Shown in pieces: positions 14,865 through 23,364 of a stretch of DNA of 54,457 nt. This DNA comes from Porphyrobacter sp. TH134 (GTDB lineage: Bacteria > Pseudomonadota > Alphaproteobacteria > Sphingomonadales > Sphingomonadaceae), in NCBI RefSeq assembly GCF_002855495.1, contig NZ_PKRO01000020.1:1-54457 (forward strand), in the 5' to 3' direction. The notes below the pieces were generated by a model. The model made no database searches and was not told where the DNA came from. It saw only the letters and a list, made by a program, of their open reading frames with translations. Each line of letters starts with the position of its first letter. Within the stretch, counting starts at the first letter, position 1. The position numbers were made by a program, and so were the translations under genes.

Positions 14865-17407
14865 ACTATCAGCAGCGCACCGATACGCTGACCGAATGCG
14901 ACCGCGAGGCCATCCACCATATTGCCGCTGTCCAAAGCTTTGGCGGCCTGATCGCAGCGGGCGAAGATGGGCTGGTGGCGCATGCATCGGCGAATGTCGC
15001 CGATCTGCTGGGGCTGGCCCAAACCCCTGCGCCCGGCACGCCGCTCGCCCGGATCATCGCCGCCCCCGCGCTCGGCACGTTGCTGCAAGCGCTTGCCAAT
15101 CTTGCCGGAACCGACACGCAAGAACGGCGCTTTGGCATTGATTTAACGGGCAAAGGCCACTTTTTCGACTGTGCGGTGCATATCAGCTGCGGGCTGCGGG
15201 TGATCGAGTTTGAACATCATGCCCGCAATGATTTTGCCGACCATGTCAGCATGATCGTGCCCGTGATTGCGCAGCTTGAACAGGCCGCCACGGTGGCTGC
15301 CCTGTGCGATACCGCAGCGCGGCTGGTGCGCCAGATGACCGGTTATGACCGGGTGATGATCTACCGGTTTCATGCCGACGAAAGCGGCGAAGTGATCGCC
15401 GAGGACCGCGATCAGGCGATGGAGCCGCTCAAAGGCCTGCGTTATCCTGCGGCCGATATTCCCCAGCAGGCCCGCGAGCTGTTCCGCCGCAACCGCTTCC
15501 GCATCATCGCCGACATGGATTCGGAGCCGGTCCCCATCCTCCCTGCCACCGGCCCCGACGACGCGCCGCTTGATCTGTCGATGTCGATGCTGCGTTCGCA
15601 CTCGAAGATGCACTTGGCCTACATGCGCAACATGGGCGTGGGCGCGAGCCTGGCGATTGCGATCGTGCGGCACGACCGCTTGTGGGGCATGATTTCGTGC
15701 CACCATCGCAGCAGCCGCTTGCCGCCCTACTCGCTGCGGACAGTGGCCGAATTGCTGAGCCAGACCTTCTCGCTGATGCTCGACCGCATTCTGGTCGCGC
15801 AGGCCGAAGCCTTGCGCGAACGGGCGCGGCAATTGAACGACCGGCTGCTGGTGCGGCTGGTCGGCGGCGTGACGCTGGCCGACAGCCTGCCGCTGATCGA
15901 AGAACTGCTGCGCGAGGCTGTTCCCCACGACGGCATATCCCTGTTTGCCGATGGCGAATATCGGGCCAGCGGCGCAGCGCCCGATGAGGCAGAGTTTCGC
16001 GCCATCGCCCCGCTGCTGGCCAGCACCCTCGGCGGTGCCACCCATGCCAGCACGCGGCTGGCCGACCAGCTTCCCGAAGCTGCCAGCTTTGCCGGCCGCG
16101 CCGCGGGCGCGCTGGTGCTGCCGCTGGCGCGGGGTACGCGCGATTCGCTGGTGCTGTGGCGCCGTCCACTCGACCGGGTGATCCAGTGGGCGGGCGATCC
16201 TGCCAAGGCCGTCGCCGCTCCGGGCGAACCCCTCCAGCCCCGCTCCAGCTTTGCCGCATGGCAGGAAACCGTGCGCGGCCACAGCGCCGATTGGAGCGCC
16301 GATGAATGCGAAATCGCCGCCCGCCTGCGCCGCACGCTGATCGAGGTGATCCTGCGGATGAGCGAGGATCTGACCCGCGAGCGCGCCCGCGCCGCCGCGC
16401 AGCAAGACTTGCTGATTGCCGAGCTCAATCACCGCGTTCGCAATATCCTCGGCCTGATCCGCGCGCTGGTATCGCAATCACAGGCCGAGGCGCTGAGCGT
16501 GCCGGGATTTGCCGCGATCATCGGCGGGCGTATCGCCGCGCTGGCGACAGCGCATGAAAACATCACCGCCAAGAACTGGGGCCCGGCCAGCCTGACCCGG
16601 CTGATCGAGGCAGAGCTGGCACCCTATGGCAGCGCTGATCGCCCCCGCTTTCGTCTGACCGGCGACGATGTTCTGATCGCACCGGAGGCTTACACCATTC
16701 TGGCGCTGGTGGTGCACGAACTCGCCACCAACTCAGCCAAATACGGCAGCCTTTCCGCGCCGGCCGGCAGCGTCGCGGTGGAGCTGGCGCGCACGGCCTT
16801 TGGCGATCTGGCGTTGCACTGGCGCGAGGTCGGCGGTCCGCCGGTCACAGCCCCGACACGGGCGGGCTTTGGTTCGGCCATCATCACCCGGTCGGTTCCG
16901 CATGATCTGCAGGGCGAGGCTGATGTGCGCTACAAGCTGGCAGGGGTGGAGGCAGATTTCCTTGTCCCTGCGCGCTATCTCACTGATGCCGGGCCACCAC
17001 TTTCCCAGCCCATCGCAGCGCGCCCGGTACCCGCACCGCAGCACGAACCGCCCGCTCCGCTCCAGCCTGCCCGCGTGCTGGTGGTGGAAGACAGCATCAT
17101 CATCGCGCTCGATACCGAAGAAAACCTCAAACGGCTCGGCGTGGGCGACGTGCGGCTGGAAAGCTCGGTCGCCGGCGCGCTGGCCGCGATTGCCGAAAGC
17201 CCGCCGGATTTCGCGATCATCGACTTTAACCTCGGCGGCGAATCCTCCGAACCGATCGCCGAGGCCTTGCGCGCGGCGGGCGTGCGCTTTGTGCTGGCGA
17301 CAGGCTACGCCGAAGGCGCTGGCAGTTTTTCGCGGCTGGGCGCGGATGCGGTGCTGCGCAAGCCTTACGGCATGACCGAGATCGAGCGGCTGCTCACCGG
17401 CGCGTGA
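14861..17407 (+). CDS. bphP: Bacteriophytochrome with HWE-type kinase and C-terminal receiver
   Basis: A red/far-red photoreceptor of 848 residues. Order: PAS (1-115) with the biliverdin-binding Cys13 in LTECDREAIHH, GAF (about 125-300) with YPAADIPQQARELF and MHLAYMRNMGVGAS, PHY (about 310-500), HWE/HisKA_2 kinase with His524 in ELNHRVRN and the N box VVHELATNSAKYGS, then a receiver domain (about 735-845) with Asp788 in AIIDFNLGG and Lys in LRKPYG. This PAS-GAF-PHY-HWE-REC layout resembles Agrobacterium Agp2. The common IQPHG motif after the Cys is replaced by VQSFG. The start is GTG, overlapping bphO. The output partner is not encoded here. Confidence 0.95.
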   Translation: MNYQQRTDTLTECDREAIHHIAAVQSFGGLIAAGEDGLVAHASANVADLLGLAQTPAPGTPLARIIAAPALGTLLQALANLAGTDTQERRFGIDLTGKGHFFDCAVHISCGLRVIEFEHHARNDFADHVSMIVPVIAQLEQAATVAALCDTAARLVRQMTGYDRVMIYRFHADESGEVIAEDRDQAMEPLKGLRYPAADIPQQARELFRRNRFRIIADMDSEPVPILPATGPDDAPLDLSMSMLRSHSKMHLAYMRNMGVGASLAIAIVRHDRLWGMISCHHRSSRLPPYSLRTVAELLSQTFSLMLDRILVAQAEALRERARQLNDRLLVRLVGGVTLADSLPLIEELLREAVPHDGISLFADGEYRASGAAPDEAEFRAIAPLLASTLGGATHASTRLADQLPEAASFAGRAAGALVLPLARGTRDSLVLWRRPLDRVIQWAGDPAKAVAAPGEPLQPRSSFAAWQETVRGHSADWSADECEIAARLRRTLIEVILRMSEDLTRERARAAAQQDLLIAELNHRVRNILGLIRALVSQSQAEALSVPGFAAIIGGRIAALATAHENITAKNWGPASLTRLIEAELAPYGSADRPRFRLTGDDVLIAPEAYTILALVVHELATNSAKYGSLSAPAGSVAVELARTAFGDLALHWREVGGPPVTAPTRAGFGSAIITRSVPHDLQGEADVRYKLAGVEADFLVPARYLTDAGPPLSQPIAARPVPAPQHEPPAPLQPARVLVVEDSIIIALDTEENLKRLGVGDVRLESSVAGALAAIAESPPDFAIIDFNLGGESSEPIAEALRAAGVRFVLATGYAEGAGSFSRLGADAVLRKPYGMTEIERLLTGA

Positions 17408-17410
17408 CGC

Positions 17411-18226
17411 CTAAAGGTGACGCGTCAACAAGGTCACGCCTGCCCCGCTGAAATCGAGGCTGCCAAGGCTGTCTGCGACAAGGCATTCCCCGGCCACGGC
17501 GCGGGCCGATCCGTCCCTGGCTGCCACTTCGCCCGCCAGCGGCAGGGCCAGCAGCGCGCCCGAATAGGCGGACAGCGTGGCCGCATCGGGCGCGCCCACC
17601 ACCCGGTCGAGCCGGAAATGCGGGCCATCGACCAGCACCTGTCCGCTGGCAATCGAACGGCGGTGCGCTGCGGCATAAGGCGCGCCATCAGCCACCGCCA
17701 GCGCGCGCTCCAGATGCAGTTCGCGCGGGCGGCCATAGTCATACAGGCGAAACGTCGTATCGCTGGCCTGCTGCACTTCGACAATCGACAGGCCCGGGCC
17801 AATCGCGTGGACTGTGCCGGCCGGCAGATAAAACAGATCGCCCGCCCGCGCCGGATGCCAGGTGAGCAGGCTTTCGATGGTGCCATCACGCGCGGCCGCG
17901 GCGATCTCGCCGGGTGTGACAGCACGCTCAAAGCCAATGGCCAGGCGGGCGTCTGCCTGCGCGTCGAGCACCAGCCAGCATTCTTCCTTGCCCGCTTCAC
18001 CGGGGAGCGCGTTGGCATCAGACGGATGCACCTGCACCGACAGCTTCTCGCTGGTGAACAGGTACTTCACCAGCACCTGCGGCACTTCAGGCGGCGGCTC
18101 GAACCAGATTTCCCCGATCCGCACACCGGACGGCGCGCAGAATGGCGCAGGCAGGACATCGCGCCCCCAGACCTTGTCGACCAGCCGCGTGGGCAGCTGA
18201 CGGACCGGGGACGGGCCGGCGTTCAT
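17411..18226 (-). CDS. manA: Class I mannose-6-phosphate isomerase
   Basis: Interconverts fructose-6-phosphate and mannose-6-phosphate, the first step toward GDP-mannose. The 271-residue cupin protein has the zinc-site motif LSVQVHPSDANALPG near residue 65 and GTVHAIGPGLSIVEVQQASD near 135-155. It is the short bacterial type. The ATG at 18226 overlaps the manC stop by four bases, so the two are translated together. The 3' end stops three bases from the convergent bphP stop. Confidence 0.9.
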   Translation of the reverse strand: MNAGPSPVRQLPTRLVDKVWGRDVLPAPFCAPSGVRIGEIWFEPPPEVPQVLVKYLFTSEKLSVQVHPSDANALPGEAGKEECWLVLDAQADARLAIGFERAVTPGEIAAAARDGTIESLLTWHPARAGDLFYLPAGTVHAIGPGLSIVEVQQASDTTFRLYDYGRPRELHLERALAVADGAPYAAAHRRSIASGQVLVDGPHFRLDRVVGAPDAATLSAYSGALLALPLAGEVAARDGSARAVAGECLVADSLGSLDFSGAGVTLLTRHL

Positions 18227-19266
18227 TGGTGGGTGGCTCCGGGCAGCTTGCCCACCGCCTGCGCGCCCGCCCGCGTGGTCACCAGCACCTCGTCGCCCGA
18301 CACGATGATGCAGATATCGGTGAGGCCAACAGCGGAAATGCGCGGGCCATCGGTCATGGCGAAGACGCCGCTGCATTCCGCAAGATCGGCAGCGCCTGCC
18401 CGAACGATATTGCCGTCGGCGTCGGCTTGGTGGGTCAGCGCATCGGCCAAGGCCGCCCAATTGCCGATGTCGGACCAGCCCATGTCCGCTGGCACCATAG
18501 CGGCGCGGGCGGTGTTTTCCATGACCGCATAATCGATGGAATCCCCCGCGATCGCGGCAAACGGCGCTGCGGCCGGGTGGAAGCACCCGCCTTCGGACGC
18601 GCCGCCGGCAACCGCTTCGGCGACCAGCTCCGCCATGGCCGGGCGATAGGCTGCGAGCTCAGCCAGCAAGTGCCCTGCGCGGAACGCGAAGATCCCGCCA
18701 TTCCAGCTATACTCGCCGGTCGCCAGATAGGCCTTGGCGCGGGCAAGGTCGGGCTTTTCCACAAACTGGCGAATGGCAAAGCCCCCCGCGAGCGGTTCGC
18801 CCCGTCTGAGGTAGCCATAGCCGGTTTCGGGCCGGTCAGCCGCGATGCCAAAGCTGACAAGGTAATCGTCGCGCGCCAGCGCCGCGGCGGCCAGCGCAGC
18901 GGCGCGAAAGGCAGCGCTGTCGGCGATGTGATGATCGCTCGGGCAGACCAGCATCACGGCATCGGCCGGCAGCAAGGCAGCGGCAAGAGCGATGGCGGGC
19001 GCGGTGTTGCGCGCCACCGGTTCAATCACCAGCCGCGCACCGGGAAGATCGCCCAACTGCGCCCGAATAAGATCAGCATGATCTGCCCCGGCCACCACCA
19101 TCGGCGCGGCAAAGCGATCATCGCCAGCCACCCGGCTGAGCGCCTGTTCAAACAGGGTCTCGTCACCGACCAGCGGCAGAAACGGTTTGGGCACCGCCCT
19201 GCGGCTCACCGGCCACAGCCGTGTCCCGCTGCCGCCGCACAAGATGACCGGATGGATCGCAGTCAC
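18223..19266 (-). CDS. manC: Mannose-1-phosphate guanylyltransferase
   Basis: Forms GDP-mannose from GTP and mannose-1-phosphate for exopolysaccharide or LPS. The 347-residue nucleotidyltransferase has the nucleotide-binding motif LCGGSGTRLWPVSRRAVPKP at the N terminus, NTAPAIALAA near 86, ETGYGYLRRG near 147 and FVEKPDL near 168. The C-terminal isomerase domain of bifunctional enzymes is absent, and the neighbouring manA supplies that activity as a separate protein. An upstream inverted repeat (19277-19336) may be part of the control region. Confidence 0.93.
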   Translation of the reverse strand: MTAIHPVILCGGSGTRLWPVSRRAVPKPFLPLVGDETLFEQALSRVAGDDRFAAPMVVAGADHADLIRAQLGDLPGARLVIEPVARNTAPAIALAAALLPADAVMLVCPSDHHIADSAAFRAAALAAAALARDDYLVSFGIAADRPETGYGYLRRGEPLAGGFAIRQFVEKPDLARAKAYLATGEYSWNGGIFAFRAGHLLAELAAYRPAMAELVAEAVAGGASEGGCFHPAAAPFAAIAGDSIDYAVMENTARAAMVPADMGWSDIGNWAALADALTHQADADGNIVRAGAADLAECSGVFAMTDGPRISAVGLTDICIIVSGDEVLVTTRAGAQAVGKLPGATHQ

Positions 19267-19276
19267 GTAAACCCCC

Positions 19277-19336
19277 TTATTCGCGGCGACGCTATATCAG
19301 CAAGCGTCCGCGAAACGAGTCTGATCTGGCGAATAA
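19277..19336. promoter_or_regulatory. Interrupted inverted repeat upstream of manC
   Basis: TTATTCGC at 19277-19284 and GCGAATAA at 19329-19336 are perfect 8-base inverted arms. A second pair (GACGC and GCGTC) lies inside. The whole lies in the 85-base gap between the manC start and the 3' end of the TonB-like gene, so it could be an operator for manCA or a terminator for the TonB-like gene. Confidence 0.3.
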
Positions 19337-19351
19337 TTGGCACCGCGCCGG

Positions 19352-20092
19352 TCAGAACCATTGCTGGCGCCAATAGAACGGGGCCGCAACGGGATTGCCG
19401 GACGCATCAGTGGCAGGCCGGAAGCCAAGACGGCTCTCGATCAGCTGGCAGGTGATCCGGTCGGCCTCGGGATCGGGGCTGGGGCGGATCACCGCGCAAT
19501 CGCGCGCGCGCCCATCAGTGCCCACGGTCACGCGGACGATCACCTGCGTTCCGCGCCGGGCCGCACGGCCCCCAGCGGGCACGGGAAAATCGCGGGCGTT
19601 GTCGATCCGGCCCGAAATATGAACGGGCTTGCTGACAGCGATCCCGCCGCGCCCGGCCCCGCTATTGCCGCTGCCCGTGCCAAAGCCGGTGCCCGCCGCC
19701 CCGGTGCCCTCGCCCGCCGCAGCCGCGCCCGAATTGCTGGCGGTGCCGGTGGATGCGGCTTGCGGGCGCGGGTCATCCTGCTTCACCCGCACCCGGGGCG
19801 GCGGGCTGGTGACAGGCTGCGCCGACGCCTTGCGCCCCGGTGCACCTTGCGCCCCTTCATCCGGTTCCGACTGGTTCTGCGGCGGCGGCGGCGCAGGAGG
19901 CGGCGGCGCCTCAGGCGTCAACGCAAAAGCCGCCAGTGCCTCCCGCACGACCGCGCCCGTCATGTCGGGGGCAAGCGCGCGTGCCAGCCCGTAAAGCGCC
20001 GCCAGATGCAGCGCCGCAATCCCGGCGATCAACGGCCAGCTGAGCCGCCGCGGGCGCGATTGGAAGCTTCGGTTGGGCGCCATGCCTGTCAT
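19352..20092 (-). CDS. TonB-like periplasm-spanning protein
   Basis: A 246-residue protein with TonB architecture: one N-terminal transmembrane helix at about 18-40, a Pro-rich spacer (ten prolines around residues 60-72), a Gly/Ala/Ser-rich segment, and a C-terminal domain with TQVIVRVTVGTDGRARDCAVIRPSPDPEADR (in two halves) and LIESRLGFRPATDASGNPV. This resembles the TonB_C fold. No exbB or exbD is adjacent. It may energise a receptor such as the Oar-like protein 3 kb away, but that is inference. The gene is divergent from the MASE1 kinase. Confidence 0.7.
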   Translation of the reverse strand: MTGMAPNRSFQSRPRRLSWPLIAGIAALHLAALYGLARALAPDMTGAVVREALAAFALTPEAPPPPAPPPPQNQSEPDEGAQGAPGRKASAQPVTSPPPRVRVKQDDPRPQAASTGTASNSGAAAAGEGTGAAGTGFGTGSGNSGAGRGGIAVSKPVHISGRIDNARDFPVPAGGRAARRGTQVIVRVTVGTDGRARDCAVIRPSPDPEADRITCQLIESRLGFRPATDASGNPVAAPFYWRQQWF

Positions 20093-20176
20093 CCCGCTCT
20101 GCGATTGATCCGATCCGGATGCACTTGCCCCGGCAAACGGCCGGCAGCTGTTATATCAATCTTGCAACAATTGGCG

Positions 20177-23100
20177 ATGGACCGGAGTGATCAAGCACAC
20201 ACGGATCAAAAGCAGCCCGGCAGCACCATGAAGCCGGAGGCTTTGGCAGGCTTCGTCATCGATGACGCGGCCAGTGGGCCCGTGCGGCTATCGCGGTTTG
20301 AACGCTGGCTGGAACGATGCGGGATCGCTGCGGGCCCGCTCGACCGGGCAAGCCTGATCGCCGCCCTGCTTGGGGCCGCAGCCTATCTGGCGCTCGCTGT
20401 GCTCAGCCTGCTGCTGACCCATGCCGACGATACTGTCAGCCCGATCTGGCTGCCGAATGCCTGCCTGGTCGCACTGCTGCTACGCGCCCGGCTGCGCAAT
20501 GAGGTGCCGCTGCTGCTCGCCTGTTTTGCCGCCAGCCTTGCTGCCAATGGTGTGCAGCAATTGCCCAACTCCATCGCCATGTTGTTCTCGTTTGCCAATA
20601 TCGCTGAAATTGTGGCGGTTCTCGCGCTCACCAGAAAAGCTGGCACCACGATGGCGGGGCGCGGGCAGCCGGATATGACCCGCCTCGGCGATCTTGCCCG
20701 CTTCGTCTGGGCTGGCGGGCTGATCGGACCGCTGATCTCCGCGACGCTGACCGCGCCTGCCATGGGAGATACGCTGGCAGAGCTGCGCGCCGGGGCGATG
20801 GCCTGGTTTCTGACAGACAGCATGGCGATGGTGCTGATCGTGCCGGTTGCCCTGCTGGTGATCGACCGCGCACGCGGGCTGATGCCTGCCGCTCCGGCCC
20901 GGCCGCTGGAAAGCATCGCCCTGCTCAGCGGCGGGGTGGCTTGCGCTTCGCTGGTGTTCAACCAGACCCACTATCCGCTGGTGTTCCTGATCCAGCCGAT
21001 CACGCTGCTGCATGCCTTCCGGCTGGGCAGCCTGGGCAGCGCGCTGAATGTGGCGGGGGTGGCGCTGGTCGCCGGGTTCATGACCTTTGCCGGGCATGGC
21101 CCGATCGCTGCGGCAAGCGGCGGCGGCATTGCGCAACTGCATCTGCTGCAAGCCTTTGTCGCCGCCAATTTCCTGACCGGACTGCCAGTGGCCGCGATCC
21201 TTGCCGGGCGTGACCGGATGATGGCGCGGCTGGAAGCGGGCAAGCGCGAGGTCGATTTGCTCGCCGAAAACATCAGCGATGCGATCCTGCGTTACGATCT
21301 GGCGGGAATATGCACCTACGCCTCGCGCTCGGTGCGCGAGGTTTTGGGCGTGCCGCCGGAAACCTATGTCGGCCGCCATGCCACTGCGCGCATGCATCCC
21401 GATTCGCTTGACCGCACGGTGCAAGCGATGGAGCGGTTGTTGAGCGGCACCAGCGAGCGTGAGCGGGTGACCTATCGCCGCTTTGCCGATGATGGCGATG
21501 GCGCGCCGGTCTTCGTCGAGGCCGACTGCGCTGTCATGCGCAACCCCGATACCGGCGCGCCCGAGGGCGTCGTGGTCGCCGCGCGGGACGTGACCGAGCG
21601 GGTGGAGCTGGAACTGCTGCTGACCCGCGCCCGGCGCAGCGCCGAAAACGCGGCGCGCGCAAAGTCGGAATTCCTCGCCAATATGAGCCATGAGATCCGC
21701 ACCCCGATGAACGGTGTGCTGGGTTTTGCCGAACTGATGCTTCAGGGTGAGCTTGAAGGCGACCAGCGCCGGTTTGCCGAACTGATCGTGCAATCGGGCC
21801 GATCCATGATGATGCTGCTCAACGATGTGCTCGACCTCAGCAGGATTGAAAGCGGGCAATTCGCCATCGACCGTGCGCCGGTGGATATCACCGCCTGCCT
21901 GACCGAATGCGCGGCGCTGCATCGCCCGGCGATCGAACGCAAGGGTCTGCGATTCGAGCTCGTCAACGAAAACAGTGATGACGCCGCCGACGCCCGCATG
22001 TCCGTGCCGTGGGTGCTGACAGATGGCCTGCGACTGCGCCAGATCCTGCTCAATCTGCTGAGCAACGCGGTCAAGTTTACCGAAGCCGGGCATATCACGG
22101 TCAGTTACCGGATCAGCTGGCAATCGGTTAAAATCACCGTGGCCGATAGCGGGATCGGGATCAGCCCGCTCCAGCTTGAAACGATCTTCCACCCCTTCAC
22201 GCAAGGGCAGGCTGATACCGCGCGGCGGTTTGGCGGAACGGGGCTGGGCCTGTCGATCAGCCGCCAGCTGGCTGCGTTGCTGGGCGGGCAGATCGCGGTC
22301 GAAAGCACGCCGGGCGAAGGGTCGCGCTTTACGCTGGTGCTGCCTGCGACGCTGGCTCCGCCGACGCCCGAACCGCCGCTGCCGGGGCGCACCCACGCCG
22401 ACGATATGCCGCCGCAGCCGCTTGCCCCCTCGCGGATCCTGCTGGTCGAAGATCATGACATCAACCGGCTGCTGGTGAGCGAGATGCTGGAACGCTGCGG
22501 GCAGGAGGTCGCCGTGGCGCATGACGGGAACGAGGCGATTGCCATGGTGATCGATCAGGTCATGCGCGGCAGGCCCTATGATCTGGTGCTGATGGACATC
22601 CAGATGCCCGATTGCGACGGATTGGCCGCGACCCAGGCGATCCGGGCCGAAGGGATTGGGCCGGAACTGCTGCCGGTGATCGCACTCACCGCCAATGCCT
22701 TTGCCGAAGATGTCGCCGCCGCGCGGGCCGCCGGGATGCAGGGGCATCTGGCCAAGCCGGTGGTGTTCGCCCAGCTGGCCCGTGCGTTGCAACGCTGGTT
22801 GCCGACGCGGATTGTCGAGGCCGATCAGGCCGCCGCAGCCGCTCCCCACCGCGCGCCATCGCCCCCCACCGCGCGCGCATCGGCCTTGGCCCGGTCGCCC
22901 CGGCTGGTGGCGCGCTGGCACGGGCGGCGGCAGGAAATGGTCGATGCCGTGCAAGTGGCGCTGGACGAAGGCTGGCTGACCGCTGCCAGCGCGCCGCCGC
23001 TGGGCCAATGCGACAGCCTCACCCGCCTGCTGCACAAGGTTGGCGGAACTGCCGCGATGTTCGGCGAAGCGCCCTTGGGAGAAGCCGCCGCCGCGCTGGA

Positions 23101-23224
23101 GCGTGCCTTGGTGACCGGTGCCCCCGGCGCGCTGCGCAGCAATCTGGTGCACGCCCTGCTGAACGCGGCCGAAAGGGCGGGCGCAAATGGCGCAAAGCCA
23201 ACCAGCAGCAGCACGTTACGCTGA
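20177..23224 (+). CDS. MASE1-PAS hybrid histidine kinase with receiver and HPt domains
   Basis: A membrane-bound hybrid sensor kinase of about 1015 residues. Order: a polytopic MASE1-type sensor (about 55-365) with TVSPIWLPNACLVALLL, a PAS domain (about 370-480), HisKA with His505 in ANMSHEIRTPMNG, HATPase_c with NLLSNAVKFTEAG and GGTGLGLSIS, a receiver with Asp807 in LVLMDIQMPDCDG, and a C-terminal HPt domain with His953 in LLHKVGGTAAMFG. It can run a full phosphorelay internally. The ligand is unknown. ATG 20177 is the first in-frame ATG after the divergent promoter region; ATG 20228, 17 codons later, is an equally possible start. No cognate regulator is adjacent. Confidence 0.92.
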   Translation: MDRSDQAHTDQKQPGSTMKPEALAGFVIDDAASGPVRLSRFERWLERCGIAAGPLDRASLIAALLGAAAYLALAVLSLLLTHADDTVSPIWLPNACLVALLLRARLRNEVPLLLACFAASLAANGVQQLPNSIAMLFSFANIAEIVAVLALTRKAGTTMAGRGQPDMTRLGDLARFVWAGGLIGPLISATLTAPAMGDTLAELRAGAMAWFLTDSMAMVLIVPVALLVIDRARGLMPAAPARPLESIALLSGGVACASLVFNQTHYPLVFLIQPITLLHAFRLGSLGSALNVAGVALVAGFMTFAGHGPIAAASGGGIAQLHLLQAFVAANFLTGLPVAAILAGRDRMMARLEAGKREVDLLAENISDAILRYDLAGICTYASRSVREVLGVPPETYVGRHATARMHPDSLDRTVQAMERLLSGTSERERVTYRRFADDGDGAPVFVEADCAVMRNPDTGAPEGVVVAARDVTERVELELLLTRARRSAENAARAKSEFLANMSHEIRTPMNGVLGFAELMLQGELEGDQRRFAELIVQSGRSMMMLLNDVLDLSRIESGQFAIDRAPVDITACLTECAALHRPAIERKGLRFELVNENSDDAADARMSVPWVLTDGLRLRQILLNLLSNAVKFTEAGHITVSYRISWQSVKITVADSGIGISPLQLETIFHPFTQGQADTARRFGGTGLGLSISRQLAALLGGQIAVESTPGEGSRFTLVLPATLAPPTPEPPLPGRTHADDMPPQPLAPSRILLVEDHDINRLLVSEMLERCGQEVAVAHDGNEAIAMVIDQVMRGRPYDLVLMDIQMPDCDGLAATQAIRAEGIGPELLPVIALTANAFAEDVAAARAAGMQGHLAKPVVFAQLARALQRWLPTRIVEADQAAAAAPHRAPSPPTARASALARSPRLVARWHGRRQEMVDAVQVALDEGWLTAASAPPLGQCDSLTRLLHKVGGTAAMFGEAPLGEAAAALERALVTGAPGALRSNLVHALLNAAERAGANGAKPTSSSTLR

Positions 23225-23311
23225 TCTGGGCGCCGATCTGGCGCTTTTCACGGCAACGCCTGCCCCGCGCGTGCCTGCCTTGCCGCGCCGCCCCCTTGCC
23301 CCAAACACAAA

Positions 23312-23335
23312 CGGCGGAGCCCGAAGGCCCCGCCG
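23312..23335 (-). terminator. Rho-independent terminator of the TonB-dependent receptor
   Basis: On the minus strand CGGCGGGGCC-TTCG-GGCTCCGCCG forms a strong stem with a UUCG tetraloop and one mismatch, followed by TTTGTGTTT. It lies 30 bases past the receptor stop codon. It also lies in the convergent gap with the MASE1 kinase gene. Confidence 0.8.
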
Positions 23336-23364
23336 CTCATGGGTAAGATCAGCGTGGTTACGAA

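Noticed and set aside
20480..23152. An 890-codon open frame antisense to the MASE1 hybrid kinase
   Set aside because: Same reason; the kinase on the plus strand has all catalytic motifs in order.
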